Assembly (NCBI GenBank): GCA_030844895.1
Contig: CM061223.1
Span: 10,737,994 to 10,801,993 of the forward strand
DNA length: 64,000 nt
Reading direction: 5' to 3'
Origin: Ambrosia x helenae
Taxonomy: Eukaryota; Streptophyta; Magnoliopsida; Asterales; Asteraceae
The notes beneath the pieces were generated by a model. The model was given only the letters and a program-made list of their open reading frames with translations. It searched no databases and was not told where the DNA came from. The position numbers were made by a program, and so were the translations under genes. The first letter of the stretch is position 1, and the number at the start of each line of letters is the position of its first letter. Shown here one piece after another: positions 12,366-22,732 of this stretch.

Positions 12366-14165
12366 TCATTTACCTCTTACCTGTAAACCTTCACCTTGGA
12401 CAGTCTCAACCACCAATTTCCTGTGGGACTGAAGATCTGCACCTAACTTCCTTCCCATATCAATTGTAGCGTCTACTTCATTATTAGGAGTCTTCATCTT
12501 ATTAACCGCAGTGGCCGCAGACTGTAGCTCCTCATTCTCTTCAATAGAATGACCAGGATTTAACAGGTCATTAGGACTATTGAAATCATCTCCCTTATCC
12601 TCATTAAAGTTGCCGTGAAGTCCCTGTTCCTCAGCAGATAAAACATCGACACCTGATGGGTTACTATTCACATTTGGGCCTATATCTTCATTAAAGTCAA
12701 TTGGGCCATCCACTCCTCTAGTCTTCTTCACAATTTTGGACTTCTCAAGGCTACTTGAGTATTCCCCTTGAGATAGGCCCACCAAATTCTTAAGTTGTTT
12801 CTTTTTTCTCTTATTTATATTATTATTAAAAAAATCCTCAGAATCATGCACCTCATTTATTACCTTGTCAAAGTCAAAGCAATGACCTGGAATAAAATCC
12901 TCCTTAATTTCAGTACCCATTTTGGTTGACTCAATTAAGGAAACGTCATTAAACGTTTCCATACAAATCGCCTCGTCATTTACTATCACCGGACGTTCAC
13001 CGGAACCAATTCCGACATCTCCAATCATCTCGGAATCCACGTCTTCCGCATCAGTTCTATCAACAACCTCTTCCTCATTCGTGTCACCCTTAATGTCTTC
13101 ATTATCATCGTCAGAAGTATGCTCATAACTATCATTCTTTCTATCTTCAGTATTGATCTCCTTGAATTCTGGAACCCAATCACCTACTTCTTCTTCCACC
13201 ATCACTCTAAACTTCTTACCTCTCCAAGACAACATGACCACCTCCGATATCTTCTTAACATCTCCCACCATAATCCCAATATATTCATACGAAAGATCCC
13301 CATCATTTTCCGATCTAGGAGGTTTGTGAATGACTTTCCCAAACGTCGTAGCAACTTTTTCGATAACCTCCGAATGTGATAATTGTAATGGTAGACCTTT
13401 AATCTTTAGCCAAGCAACTCGCTCAAAGGCAAAAGACTGGCCTTCCCAGAACCAGATCCCCGATAACCGTCCCACAACTTCCTTGGCAGCCTGTAACGTT
13501 TTCTCCGCATCCTCCCGATTATTGAACGTCACCAACACAGACAAGCCACCCATGTACTGAACCTTGCAGTCCCCTACTCCAACTTGATTGATGATAATGT
13601 TGACACTTTTGAGCGCATCTAAATCTAACATCCTCATCACCAATGCTCAACCCATAGGACTCTTGAACGCCATCACCTCATCATCAATAACTATCTCTTT
13701 CTCCACATTCTCCGATTTAATCTTCCCAGTTAACGTTTCCTGAAAAGTTTTACCGCCTTGAGAGTAAGTATTAAACGTCTTAACACCACTCGTTCCTTCC
13801 TCCTTACGCATCCCTTGAAATTCCTTATTAACCGATTTACCTTTTCCCTCCTGCATGGAAGGTATTTCGCCATCCTCAAACACAAATCTGGCCACATTTG
13901 CTTTCAGAACATAATCACCCATTCGAATCTTGCTCAGCCATCTCGCCATCTCAGCCCCATCTTTGACATCCAAAAACGAAATAAAACCAAAGCGATTACC
14001 ATACCTATCGCGTTTTCTAGCGATGTATAAGTCAAAGATTTCTCCCAACGCCCTAGTTTGTTCCGCTAGATCTTTACCACTACACTTATCCGGTAGATTA
14101 GTGATGAAAAACTTTGTGATCCGCCCTTGTAACTTCTCCGGAATAGGGTTCCGGCGACTACCCAT
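12366..14165 (-). pseudogene. LINE ORF1: RRM protein with DUF4283-like C-terminal part, one nonsense codon
   Basis: The ATG at 14165 lies 26 bases inside the element, so it is preferred to ATGs outside it. The N-terminal 95 or so residues form an RNA-recognition motif, with RNP2-like FFITNLP and RNP1-like NRFGFISF. The frame is broken by TGA at 13647-13649 (after residue 172) but stays open and in the same frame down to the TGA at 12366-12368, giving about 600 codons. The C-terminal part has an RNA-binding-like block near 13560-13160 followed by a very acidic, low-complexity stretch. In LINEs this protein coats the element RNA. The TGA may come from CGA by cytosine deamination; readthrough is not excluded but is less likely. 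Confidence 0.85.
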
Positions 14166-14486
14166 AGAGAGAGTTTCTTTTTTTCTTATTTGGAATGTCT
14201 CCTTGCCACATAGGATGCCGCATATGATAGAGTAAACACACAATAAAATGGGTCATGGGTGGGGTATGGAGACATGGGAAACACATAATAATATTAAATG
14301 CAATAAAAGTAAATAAAAGTAATAATATTAAATTTGTGATTGGTGGGATCTTTCTCTCTCTTCAACCATTGGTGCGTCTCTTATGTCTCTAGGGGGCGGA
14401 GACAAGGTGGGGGCGGTGTTGGGACGGAGACGGGGCAAAAAAGTTGAGACGGGGGTAGTGGGGCGTCTCCATACCCCATAGCCTGA

Positions 14487-15151
14487 GTAACACACTTGCA
14501 ACTAGTTTTCCTCCCACCAACTTGTATGATACATTTTAGTAAATAGGTTAGACAGATTGTGTCCAGATTACACGATTTACGTGTTTGCGAATTAGGATTG
14601 ATGTTTATGGCAAAAAAATAGTGTTCATGCTCAAGGTTACACGATTTTAAGTGTTCGCAAGTCAGGGCTATGTTTTTTACGCGAATAAAAACATGGGCCG
14701 TGATTGAGTTTACACAATTTCAATATATACGAGTCGGGTTGATATTTACAGCACAATAGAAATACAAATAAAGAACAAATTAACATGTGACCCTAACATG
14801 TCAGCATAAACTAAACTTGTATTAGGTTCAGTGGTATAAAGTAGAGCCCCTACCACCTAAGCCCAATACCCCCCCCCCCACCCCTAACATGTCAGCATAA
14901 ACTAAACTTGTATTAGGTTCAGTGGTATAAAGTAGAGCCCCTACCACCTAAGCCCAATACCCCTCCCCCCTACACACACCATTGCTCGTGCGCCACTAAG
15001 GGACACTATTAAATGATCTTGAATGCTATAATAAGGGTTAACTGGGAAATCGCCCCACATCAATTTACCCTTTTCCAACAATTTCAAAAAATAAATAAAG
15101 ATGTCATTGTTTTGGGGCTTTAAAGTTTAAACCACTGCCTATTAAAACTCA
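14487..15151. repeat. Intergenic region with two degenerate tandem repeats
   Basis: At about 14560-14760 three diverged units of roughly 85 bp begin with ttacacgattt (or ttacacaattt) and contain gtttgcgaa or gttcgcaag words. At 14791-14968 a 91-bp segment starting cctaacatgtcagcataaac is present twice in direct order, with a C run (14867-14881) at the junction that differs between copies. No gene was recognised. Confidence 0.7.
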
Positions 15152-16527
15152 GGGTTGAGTTATTCTACAAAGGTTACAAAAAATGAAAAAGGTGAGAAGC
15201 CACTAGAAAATGACATGTGTTCAAAGGATTAAACAAGTGAGAAGGGTAATTTTGTCAAAAACATATGCACATGCAAATCACATGCCATTTCCACCTTCAT
15301 TTTTAAATGTCCATAAATTTTTATACGTCATCTTTTTTTAAAAAAAAAATTATACCATAAAATTGAGGTCTTTTTATCTTTAATATGAGTACCATATTGT
15401 TATATTTTTGAAAAAAAAAAATTTAAACCCACTTGCATAAGATACAATGGAGTGTAAAACACAATGAGCACCAATTAAATATAGGGTATAAAACCGCGTA
15501 CGAAGTACCCAGCGTTGTTTAGTTGGCCGTTCAAAAAAAAAGAGTCTAGTAAAACACAATGGACGACATACTAAAGACACAATGAATAGAAGACTAAAAC
15601 ACAATTAATATTTTTGAAAAATAAAGTTGAAAACCTACTTGCGTAAGACACAATAGATGACATACTAAAAGACACAATGAACAGAAGACTAAAACACAAT
15701 GAATACTTTTGAAAAAAAAAGTTAAAAACCCAATTGTGTAAAGCACAATGGACAACATAATAAGGACACAATGAACAGAAGATTAAAACACAATGAATAC
15801 TTTTGAAAAAAAAGTTGAAAACCCAGTTGTGTAAGACACAATGGAGATAACGTAAAATACAATAAGTACCAATTAAATATGCAATGAACAATAGGGTATA
15901 AAACACAATGAACAGTCTAATAAAACACAATGGACGACATATTAAAGACACGATGAACAAAAGACTAAAACACAATGAATAATAGACTTAAACACAATGA
16001 AAAACATAATAAAACACAATGTACACTTAAATACAAAACTCATTTGCATAAAACACAATGAAAAACATACTAAAAACACAATGGATAAAGTTAAATTATG
16101 TGTAGACTAAAAAACATAAATAACATATTTATAAAACACACATTCATACTATAACACAATGAACGAGCAGAAGACACAACGGAAAAGAAAACCCATTTAG
16201 CACGATTTTTTTTTTCAATTTTAATGTAGCAATGTGGTACTCATATTAAAGATAAAAAAACGTTCGTTAATATGGTGAAATTTTTTTGAAAAATTAATGT
16301 CGTATGAAAAAGTTATAGACGTTTTAAAATGATGGGGGAATTGACATGTGCATTGCATGTGGAGAGAGAAAGTCAACAAATGTGGTTTTCCTTTTATGTT
16401 CTTCCTCTAATTTATTATTTATTTTTTTCAAACAAACTAATCTCAACCCTTCAAATATATGATCAATAGATCACAATTCTTCTCACCCTTCCTAAAAAAA
16501 AATGTCTTGTATATTTAATCCTAACCC
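15152..16527. mobile_element. MULE-like non-autonomous element with long degenerate inverted repeats
   Basis: The ends read gggttgagttatt and, reversed on the right, gggttaggattaa, and similarity between the arms continues for over 200 bases, including ggtgagaag and tctttaatatgagtacca words in opposite orientation (about 15375-15395 and 16231-16252). A 10-bp flank ttaaaactca (15142-15151) matches ttgaaactca (16528-16537) with one difference, as expected for the 9-11 bp duplications of Mutator-like elements. There is no transposase. The centre is filled by the tandem array at 15420-16190. Confidence 0.65.
15420..16190. repeat. AT-rich tandem array built on the word acacaatga
   Basis: The word aaaacacaatgaa or gacacaatgga is repeated about thirty times with variable spacers, inside higher-order units of roughly 110-130 bp that also contain cttttgaaaaaaaaagtt and cccagttgtgtaa. 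Copies lie in one direction only. Open frames on the minus strand (Cys/Phe-rich) are produced by the repeat and are not treated as genes. Confidence 0.8.
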
Positions 16528-16667
16528 TTGAAACTCATTACTTACGCACCCACTGCTTCTATGTTAAAAAGACTCCATTGAAACTCATTACTTAAGTGTC
16601 GTTGACGTGACAAAACATCGAGAGGCTCAATTCCATACCACTCAACGGACTCCGAAACACCCCCTAA

Positions 16668-16790
16668 GACTACTCGGAGTAGTGGGGGAAAGAGGGGGAT
16701 GAAGCGTCATGTGGCACTTGTGGGGGGAAAAATTGTGGGGAGTGGAAGGGGAGAAGAGGGGGGAAGGAAATAATATTATATTGTGTTAAA

Positions 16791-16835
<45 letters not shown>

Positions 16836-16982
16836 AAACCTGACCAATCAAAAGGTGACAACACCTCACCCCACCAAAATGCCCTACGCCAAGCAACTTC
16901 TCCCCGCCCCCTCCTTTCCTGCCCTCTCAACGCCAGGGTGGCGGTGGTGTTCCCCTCCTTCCCGCCCCCACTCCGGCGGGTC
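16668..16982. mobile_element. Harbinger-like MITE with a long poly-A run
   Basis: The ends are GC-rich inverted repeats (gactactcggagtagtggggg against gacccgccggagtggggg), bracketed by taa on each side (16665-16667 and 16983-16985), the usual TWA duplication of PIF/Harbinger elements. Total length is 315 bp. A run of about 42 A lies at 16794-16834. It looks related in style to the MITE at 5944-14483. Confidence 0.65.
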
Positions 16983-16985
16983 TAA

Positions 16986-17574
16986 ACAAAGAAAGGGGCA
17001 GAATGGATAGGGAAGACAGCATACCTACAAATTGCCCCTCTCAACATTAAAGAGACATCAAAAATAAGAAAACTAAAAAATAGACTTGACATGATGGCAT
17101 GGGACCTCCAAAGGACCAAAACTCTAAATATAAAAGATGGTGACAACTGTAACCTTCTTTTTTCCCTTTTCTCTTATGGGTAAAAACAGTTTCCATAGGT
17201 AAAAAAACCAGTGCATCATCAGTTGTACATCGTACAGTATTGGTTGTACATCCCAAAGATTTGTAATTGCTTCATTGTAAAGATAACTTCTAATTGCCAC
17301 AATGGATTCTAGTTACTAGCTTTTTTGCAGTGTAATGTACCATCATACTTGCAGAACGTACAACCCTTTTTACCCATTTTCTATATGGACAAATCAAAGT
17401 ACATTCATAGCACATTTATCCATTTATAAAAACATGTTCCATGTATATGAATTGCACATAAACAAGTTAAACACACACAATTTGAAGAACCAAAACAATT
17501 AAATTGTAGAAATCCTTACATATTCAATAACATGCCCGAAACCGAACCCGACAGACCCGACCCGTTGGTCATAA
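16986..17574. other. Downstream region of the F-box gene, including its probable 3' UTR
   Basis: No coding sequence was recognised. Because the F-box gene runs on the minus strand, its 3' UTR and polyadenylation site should lie below 17574; several AT-rich words are present but none was chosen as the signal. Confidence 0.4.
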
Positions 17575-18801
17575 CTAAGGTGAGATTTCGAGTCTGGGCT
17601 CGAAGCAGAACCCGGAAAACAACTGGAGCGGAAACCGCTTTGTAACCGGGCATTTTTGTGACCATTTCCATTGATTCTTCTTCAAATCGAAGACGAGAAG
17701 AGCGGGTGCACCGTAGCTCTGAATGTAGATCAAATCGTCGGTCCCGCTACTAGCAAAAACATCATCAAGCTCGCCAAACCCTTGAAAGAATCGGTGTGGC
17801 ATTCGAGCCACTTCTTGCCATTCTTTCGTGTTTTCAAGAACCCATATCCCGATTCCAGTGATAATATCTTGTCGATCTGGTTTCCCGATCCCGCCCACTA
17901 GCACTAGCGTCCCGTTAAGGTTCATTAGCCGCCCACAGGTAAGAGAGCACGGGACTGAGATAAAGCCCCGAGTTAACAGGTTGCGAACTGGTGATCGGGT
18001 CGAAAGATCATAGCTCACAAGCCCGTGTCGATTCTCTTGAAACGACCCGGTCGAGAAAATCAAGAAATACAACACCCCGTTACAGATCACGCTCTCGTTG
18101 CCGCCTCGCCACCCTGTCAACATCTCGGTAACTGTCGTCGTCCACATCATTGTCACCGAATCGTATACGTGGATCGAGAGGTCCCACTGAAAGTAATTGT
18201 CCGGAACTTGTTTAGATTTCACAACAGTCACAGTGTAGTTCGTTGACATTCGGTCAACTGAGATCGAGAGGGCGCTATAGTCGCAGAACCTTAAACCAGG
18301 CGGCTCGCAGAGCCGAAAACAGCATTTGGTGATCAAATTACACACGTAGAGCTCGCTTCGACTATCGTTATCCATAAAACAAACCAACCCACAAGAAGAT
18401 GCAATGAACCATCTCGAGGTTTTGACCATATACGGAAGCTCAATCCCATACCATTTCCTCAAAACCGGATCATACGCGTACCCAACCGGTTCATCCGAAC
18501 TCGTGAACATGAAGTACCACGGTTTTTGCGATGAAACTGGCGACACATTCCATAAAAACCGCCTCGAATTCACAATTTCATGCCATCTTTTACACACACA
18601 ACCGACCCGAAAGATGCTTGCAATCGGGAGATAAACTAGAATCCGCTCTAGTAGATCATCGGGCAGGATCGAATCGATAGAAACCACGGGTAAATTGTCC
18701 TTATTACCCTCATCATCAATGTCCGAAAACGAATCGAACTCGGTATTACCTTTAGGAACATCATCAAGAAAATGACTAACCCATGATGTTTCCCCCTTCA
18801 T
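17575..18801 (-). CDS. F-box/kelch-repeat protein (similar to Arabidopsis At5g15710)
   Basis: The ATG at 18801 opens a single coding exon for 408 residues. An acidic N-terminus is followed by an F-box at about residues 44-88 (ILPDDLLERILVYLPI, VCKRWHEIV), which binds SKP1/ASK in SCF ubiquitin ligases. Residues about 95-400 form kelch/FBA-type blades with recurring aromatic and glycine positions, the usual substrate-binding part. The overall build is that of the At5g15710 group. A longer frame upstream of 18801 has only a TTG start and lies next to a splice acceptor, so 18801 is preferred. The frame is intact with no repeats nearby, so a working gene is likely. Its substrate is unknown. Confidence 0.9.
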   Translation of the reverse strand: MKGETSWVSHFLDDVPKGNTEFDSFSDIDDEGNKDNLPVVSIDSILPDDLLERILVYLPIASIFRVGCVCKRWHEIVNSRRFLWNVSPVSSQKPWYFMFTSSDEPVGYAYDPVLRKWYGIELPYMVKTSRWFIASSCGLVCFMDNDSRSELYVCNLITKCCFRLCEPPGLRFCDYSALSISVDRMSTNYTVTVVKSKQVPDNYFQWDLSIHVYDSVTMMWTTTVTEMLTGWRGGNESVICNGVLYFLIFSTGSFQENRHGLVSYDLSTRSPVRNLLTRGFISVPCSLTCGRLMNLNGTLVLVGGIGKPDRQDIITGIGIWVLENTKEWQEVARMPHRFFQGFGELDDVFASSGTDDLIYIQSYGAPALLVFDLKKNQWKWSQKCPVTKRFPLQLFSGFCFEPRLEISP

Positions 18802-18823
18802 GATCAACAATAATCTAACTAAC

Positions 18824-19660
18824 CTGATGACCAAACAGAGTCAAAGCAGGTCAAATAAAGTCAAACATGCTTCATTTTTTATTCTATTTGTTTTAAACAT
18901 AATATTAATAGATCAAACAAAACAAAACAAAAGAAAACATAACACAGCTAACCTGACCCCCCAAATCAAGATCAAATCCAGCTAATAACCTAAAAACAGA
19001 TACAAATAAATGTCATAAAAATTCCCTAAAATAATAAAAAAAATCCAAGATCTTGAATCAAGGAAAAAGGATTAATTGCATGTTACCTAAAAGGGAAAAA
19101 GGGGTTGAATCAAGGAAGCAGATTCTTTATCCATATGACACACAAAGACATATAAAGGCATATTCTTGACAATGATGAAGAAGCAAACTGCAGAGCAGAG
19201 TCACTGTCAAGACACAAGAAAAGAAACAACCATTATCACAAAAATATATCATTTTTAAACACTTAAATCTGTTTTCTTGCTGTGAAGAAATCAAGAAAGA
19301 TGAACAAAAAATGATACCCACATCAAAATTCACAATATTAATTAATTTTTTCAAGATTTTTACCCAAATAATAATAATAATAATAAAAGATTTGGAAATC
19401 AAACCCTAGAAATGGGATTTAAAAGAGGGGTTTAAAAATAAAAAAATATTATAATCAAAATCAAATGATGATATAATAATAAAAGTTAGGTAAAGTACTA
19501 ATAAGAGCAGAGAGAGCTATCAATCAAACATCAATAAAAGCCACCTAAAATCTATCTAAAGAACAAACCAATTGGAAACTGAATGAATAAACAATTGTGA
19601 CAGATGTAAATACTATGAATAATAATAAAAAATTAAAATTTTAAAGAAAAATTAATTTAC
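18824..19660 (-). other. Probable 5'-UTR intron of the F-box gene
   Basis: On the minus strand the sequence ctaattaag|gtaaatt at 19661/19660 is a strong donor, and ggtcatcag|gttag at 18824/18823 is a good acceptor 22 bases ahead of the ATG. The interval is T-rich on the minus strand, as plant introns are. 5'-UTR introns are common in this gene class. Other acceptors exist in the interval, so the exact junction is a best guess. Confidence 0.45.
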
Positions 19661-20041
19661 CTTAATTAGGGCAGGGGCTTCTTGGGTTTCTATAAAAATG
19701 CTTGAATCCAAATGGGTATTTCATGATTTGTAAAAAAGATGAATCTTGAACAAGGGAAATGAAAAAAGGCTCAAAATTTATGACATAAAAATGCAAAATT
19801 GTGAGCAAAAAGGAAGAAGAAAAAAGAAAGATTTGTGTAAGTCTTTTCTCTTTCTTGATTGTTCTTGAACAGAACAAAACAGAAAGAAAATAAAGTGTGG
19901 ATTTAAAGGGGTTGTTATTTGGCTTTTTTTAGGTAATAAAAAACAATGGGTAGTGGAGTGTAACCAGGAAAGGGTATAGAGGATGGATGGAGGGAGGGGT
20001 TTGAGGTGTGAGGTGTGTGTGTGTTTGATGTTTTATTTAAA
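19661..20041 (-). promoter_or_regulatory. Probable first 5'-UTR exon and core promoter of the F-box gene
   Basis: A TATA-like TTTAAATAAAA lies on the minus strand at 20031-20041 and is followed by a pyrimidine-rich CA/CT stretch at about 19990-20030, so transcription may start near 20000. The region from there to the donor at 19661 would be untranslated exon 1. This is inferred from base composition and spacing only. Confidence 0.35.
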
Positions 20042-20950
20042 GGATTTGATGGCATTTTAAATGGGGGAGTGGAGAGGGAGAAAAAACAACTCTTTTGAGA
20101 AAAACAAGACCAAATGCTTCTTTTCTTTTGTTTGTAGTACAATAGATGTTTAATTTATTAGATAATTCTTGAATTATTCATACATCTATATAAATTCTTA
20201 ACAATTTGTGTATTTTTTTAGGATAAATAGATCTATATGTATTTTACATGTTCTAACTTTCAGCCTTTTAGAGTTTTAGTTTTTTTAGTTATAGAGTACA
20301 CCAATTACGGCTAGATACATATTTTTTTAAATATGTTTTCTTAATGAATAATTACACTAAGTCGTTTTTTGAACGGAATTACACTAAGTCGTTACTAACA
20401 AAAATGATAATGATAATGATAACTATTGTTTTTGAAAGAAAACTAGACGTTGATGAAACTGATACATTGATACTTCTATTTAAATACAAAGTCGTTACTA
20501 ACAAAATAACAATAATAATGAACAACTCATCTTCACAACAATAATGATTTACAAAAAAATATTAAGGGTATGTGTGGCAAAACTAGCTGGTAACTGGTAG
20601 TTGTAGTTTTTTAAATAAATTTCGTGTTTAGCAGAGTAGCTGAATCTTTTAATAAAATGTATAAAATGACTAAAATGGGCATTAACTAAAAGCTAGTATG
20701 AGTTTTTCTTAAACGCTAGTATTAGGGTGGACGGGGCGCTACCAGAATTGGGCACGGGTACCCTACTACCAGCACGGTAACGCCGCCGCCACCCGTGCTG
20801 GTAGGGGTCCCGTGAACCGTTTGCTGGTTCTAGTTAACGGGCTGGTAACAATTGATAATAATTGCAACGGTCGTTTTTTAGTATTATTTTATTGTTTTTT
20901 GACCGTTTGAATGAATTTAATTAAAACGGTAACAATTTTTTGACCGTTCA
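20042..20950. other. Intergenic region, possible decayed MITEs
   Basis: Positions about 20570-20715 (gggtatgtgtggcaaaactagctgg) resemble one end of a hAT-type MITE, and 20724-20830 holds GC-rich words (ggtggacggggcgctacc, gtaacgccgccgcc) like the end of a Harbinger element that could belong to the Myb-like ORF downstream. A matching right end was not found for either. Confidence 0.35.
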
Positions 20951-20956
20951 TTACTC

Positions 20957-20964
20957 TATATAAA
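20957..20964 (+). promoter_or_regulatory. TATA box of the Myb-like ORF
   Basis: TATATAAA lies 55 bases ahead of the ATG at 21019, with a C/A-rich leader between them, a normal plant core-promoter layout. Confidence 0.5.
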
Positions 20965-21018
20965 TGGTAAATCCAAATCCAATCCATTCCACACTAAACC
21001 GTTAATCAAAATAATCAA

Positions 21019-21453
21019 ATGTCTAGATTTAAGTTGATCATAAACAAACGGGAATGGCAAACCAAAACCCAAAACCCAAATCCTAATCCAATCCCGCCCC
21101 CACTAAACCATGTGCGAGGATCAATCTGGACCTTAGAGGATGAACTCGCCTTGGTGAATAGCTATCTTTATGTTCAAGAGCAAGGACCCCGGGGGAGGCA
21201 AAGTTTTTGGGAAGCGGTTGCCACAAGATTCAAGGAACAAACGGGTGAAAACAATCGTTCAATGGACGCGATACGTGGAAAGTTTTTATCTTTAAAGGCG
21301 AAGTGCGCAATATTTCAACAATTAGTCGTTAATAGGATGAACCACAATCCGGCTTTAAACGAAGATGGATGGATTGAAGAAGCCCGTAACGAATTCCAAA
21401 ACGTAAACGACGATAACCCCCCGAGGGTCAAGGTTTGGAGAGCTATGAGATGA
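21019..21453 (+). CDS. Myb/SANT-like protein of the PIF/Harbinger ORF1 type
   Basis: The 144-residue protein has a short basic, Asn/Pro-rich N-terminus, then a trihelix/SANT-like block at about residues 36-100 (WTLEDELALVNSYL, FWEAVATRF, RSMDAIRGKFLSLKAKC), and ends with a VKVWRAMR segment. This is the pattern of the Myb-like DNA-binding proteins encoded beside the transposase in PIF/Harbinger elements, which plant annotations also list under unrelated transferase-like names. It is about half the usual length, ending right after the DNA-binding region. GC-rich transposon-end words lie upstream (20724-20830) and no transposase follows, so it is most likely a relict or non-autonomous ORF1. A domesticated host gene is possible. 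Confidence 0.6.
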   Translation: MSRFKLIINKREWQTKTQNPNPNPIPPPLNHVRGSIWTLEDELALVNSYLYVQEQGPRGRQSFWEAVATRFKEQTGENNRSMDAIRGKFLSLKAKCAIFQQLVVNRMNHNPALNEDGWIEEARNEFQNVNDDNPPRVKVWRAMR

Positions 21454-22442
21454 CGTTTTATAATATTTTAGGTGTTTCTACTATTTATTTTACCGTGTTA
21501 AATAATGTTTGATAATTTGTTTAATTACTGTTCCTTAAAAAAAAAAAATATATAAACATTTCAGTGAAGTGAATCAGTGAAGTGCGGCCTACAAAAAAGT
21601 GAATCAGTGAAGTAAATCAGTGAAGTGATGTGACAGTGTATAATTGGTTAAAATCAGTTAAGTGAAAACATCATTCTAGTTACGCCCCTTTAGACCTTAG
21701 TAGCTTTTCAATATAGAACTTTTTCTCTAACCTAATAGCTTCAAGGTCATTCGATCAAACAAATCTTTTTAAGTATTTATTTCACGTCTATCTTTACAAC
21801 TATGATCTCTCCCCGTAAGAAATTGTGGCCCAACACTATTTAAGCTAAAAAAATCTGGATCTAGGGGATTTTTTATTTGTTCTTGTTACACTAATTAAGC
21901 AACAACTTTTTGAAGGCCTTGTTGGGACGATCTAGTGCAATCTAACGATGAGAGTAACACAAGAGTATGAAAGATTGGGTTTCCTCTCCCATTCCTCGAT
22001 ATTTGATTTTTCCTTAATGGGTCATATAGAACAATGTTTCTATGTTTTAGTCACGTGTTTCATCACTGCAATTACTATTACCATGTTTTTAGCTACACTC
22101 CTTTAGTGAATCCTAATCTAGATATGATTACGTTCGCCGGTATATGGAATTATGGATGAATATAGTAGGTTGTCCGTGGATATTATAAATAAACCGGGTA
22201 TATGTAATCATTTTATAGATGATTAAGAGAATATATATCATGGATTGATAGTGAAAATGCTCTTAGTGTTATAAATACATTTACCAAGGGGAGGGCGATA
22301 TGGGTTCAGGGAGGGATTGAAGTGCTGTTTGTTTTTTCTACATGAAAAGGTCTGCAATCTGCAAGAAGAAGACTGTTTGTTTGTTAATGTCTGCAGGCTG
22401 CTGAAATAAACTGAAATTTAAATAAACTGATTTTTTACAGCA
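21454..22442. other. Intergenic region with a short gtgaatcagtgaa repeat
   Basis: At about 21563-21640 the word gtgaatcagtgaagt (or aatcagtgaagt) occurs four times in direct order. The rest of the interval holds no recognisable gene or element. Confidence 0.55.
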
Positions 22443-22732
22443 GTCTGGTGGTAGACGGTGGTGGTGGGTGGTGGACCGTGGTGGTGGTGGACGGTGGTGG
22501 TGGTGGACGGTGGTGGTGGTGGTGGACGGTGGTGGTGGATGGTGGGGGTGGTGGTGGACGGTGGTGGTGGATGGAGGTGGATGGTGGTAGGTGGTGGTGG
22601 ACCATGGTGGTGGTGGGTGGTGGACCGTGGTGGTGGTAGACGATGGAAGTGGTGGGTGGTGGTGGACCGTGGTAGGTGGTGGTGGACCGTGGTGGTGGAC
22701 GTGATGGTGGAGGACCGTGGTGGTGGAGGACA
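22443..22732. repeat. G-rich GGT/GTGGAC minisatellite
   Basis: About 290 bases made almost only of GGT triplets, broken at intervals by gac, gat or ccg (units such as gtggtggtggac). The plus strand is G-rich with many GG pairs at short spacing. Frames across it give Gly/Trp-rich or Pro/His/Thr-rich peptides, which are repeat by-products. Confidence 0.9.

Larger units (their letters stand above)
6046..12369 (-). pseudogene. LINE ORF2: AP-type endonuclease, reverse transcriptase, zinc-binding domain; split by a solo LTR
   Basis: ORF2 starts at ATG 12369, overlapping the ORF1 stop in the four bases ATGA, a layout suited to stop-restart translation. The coding parts are 12369-10708 (about 554 codons) and 8061-6046 (about 671 residues); they are in the same frame once the LTR at 8067-10707 and one copy of its 5-bp duplication are left out. 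Domains in order: apurinic-type endonuclease (LQETKV, GDFNSV, SDHCPI), reverse transcriptase (LDFEKAYDNV, GVRQGDPLSPFLF, catalytic FYADD), and a zf-RVT-type domain with CPFCGE and a following His/Cys pair. No other stop or frameshift was noticed. The insertion lies inside the RT domain, just after the conserved Phe-Ile-Lys-Gly-Arg-Phe stretch, so the protein cannot be made. Confidence 0.93.
5983..14190 (-). mobile_element. L1-type LINE retrotransposon, nearly full length, interrupted by a solo LTR
   Basis: A 14-bp target-site duplication tggaatgtctcctt is present at 5971-5984 and 14191-14204. On the minus strand the element starts just ahead of ORF1 and ends in a short A tail (seen as poly-T at 5983-5992). 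Without the LTR insertion it is about 5.6 kb, a usual plant LINE length, with an RNA-binding ORF1 and an endonuclease/reverse-transcriptase ORF2. Damage is slight: one in-frame TGA in ORF1 and the 2.64-kb LTR insertion in ORF2. Because all three borders are intact, the order of events (MITE, then LINE, then LTR) is clear. Confidence 0.93.
5944..14483. mobile_element. PIF/Harbinger-like MITE, split by a LINE
   Basis: The left end reads GGCTAGTAGGTGTGGAGACACC, trimmed here as ggctag...gtggagacacc, and the right end reversed reads ggctatgg...tatggagacgcc. The trinucleotide tga flanks both ends (5941-5943 and 14484-14486). Without the inserted LINE the element is about 320 bp. The three-base duplication and GC-rich TIRs fit the PIF/Harbinger superfamily, although tga departs from the usual TWA. 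It is the oldest layer of nest A: the LINE at 5983-14190 landed about 30 bp from its left end. Confidence 0.65.

Noticed and set aside
15380..15975. Cys/Phe-rich ORFs on the minus strand
   Set aside because: Made by the acacaatga tandem array; no signal peptide followed by unique sequence.
20570..20715. hAT-type MITE suggested by gtgtggcaaaactagctgg
   Set aside because: No inverted partner or target duplication could be found.
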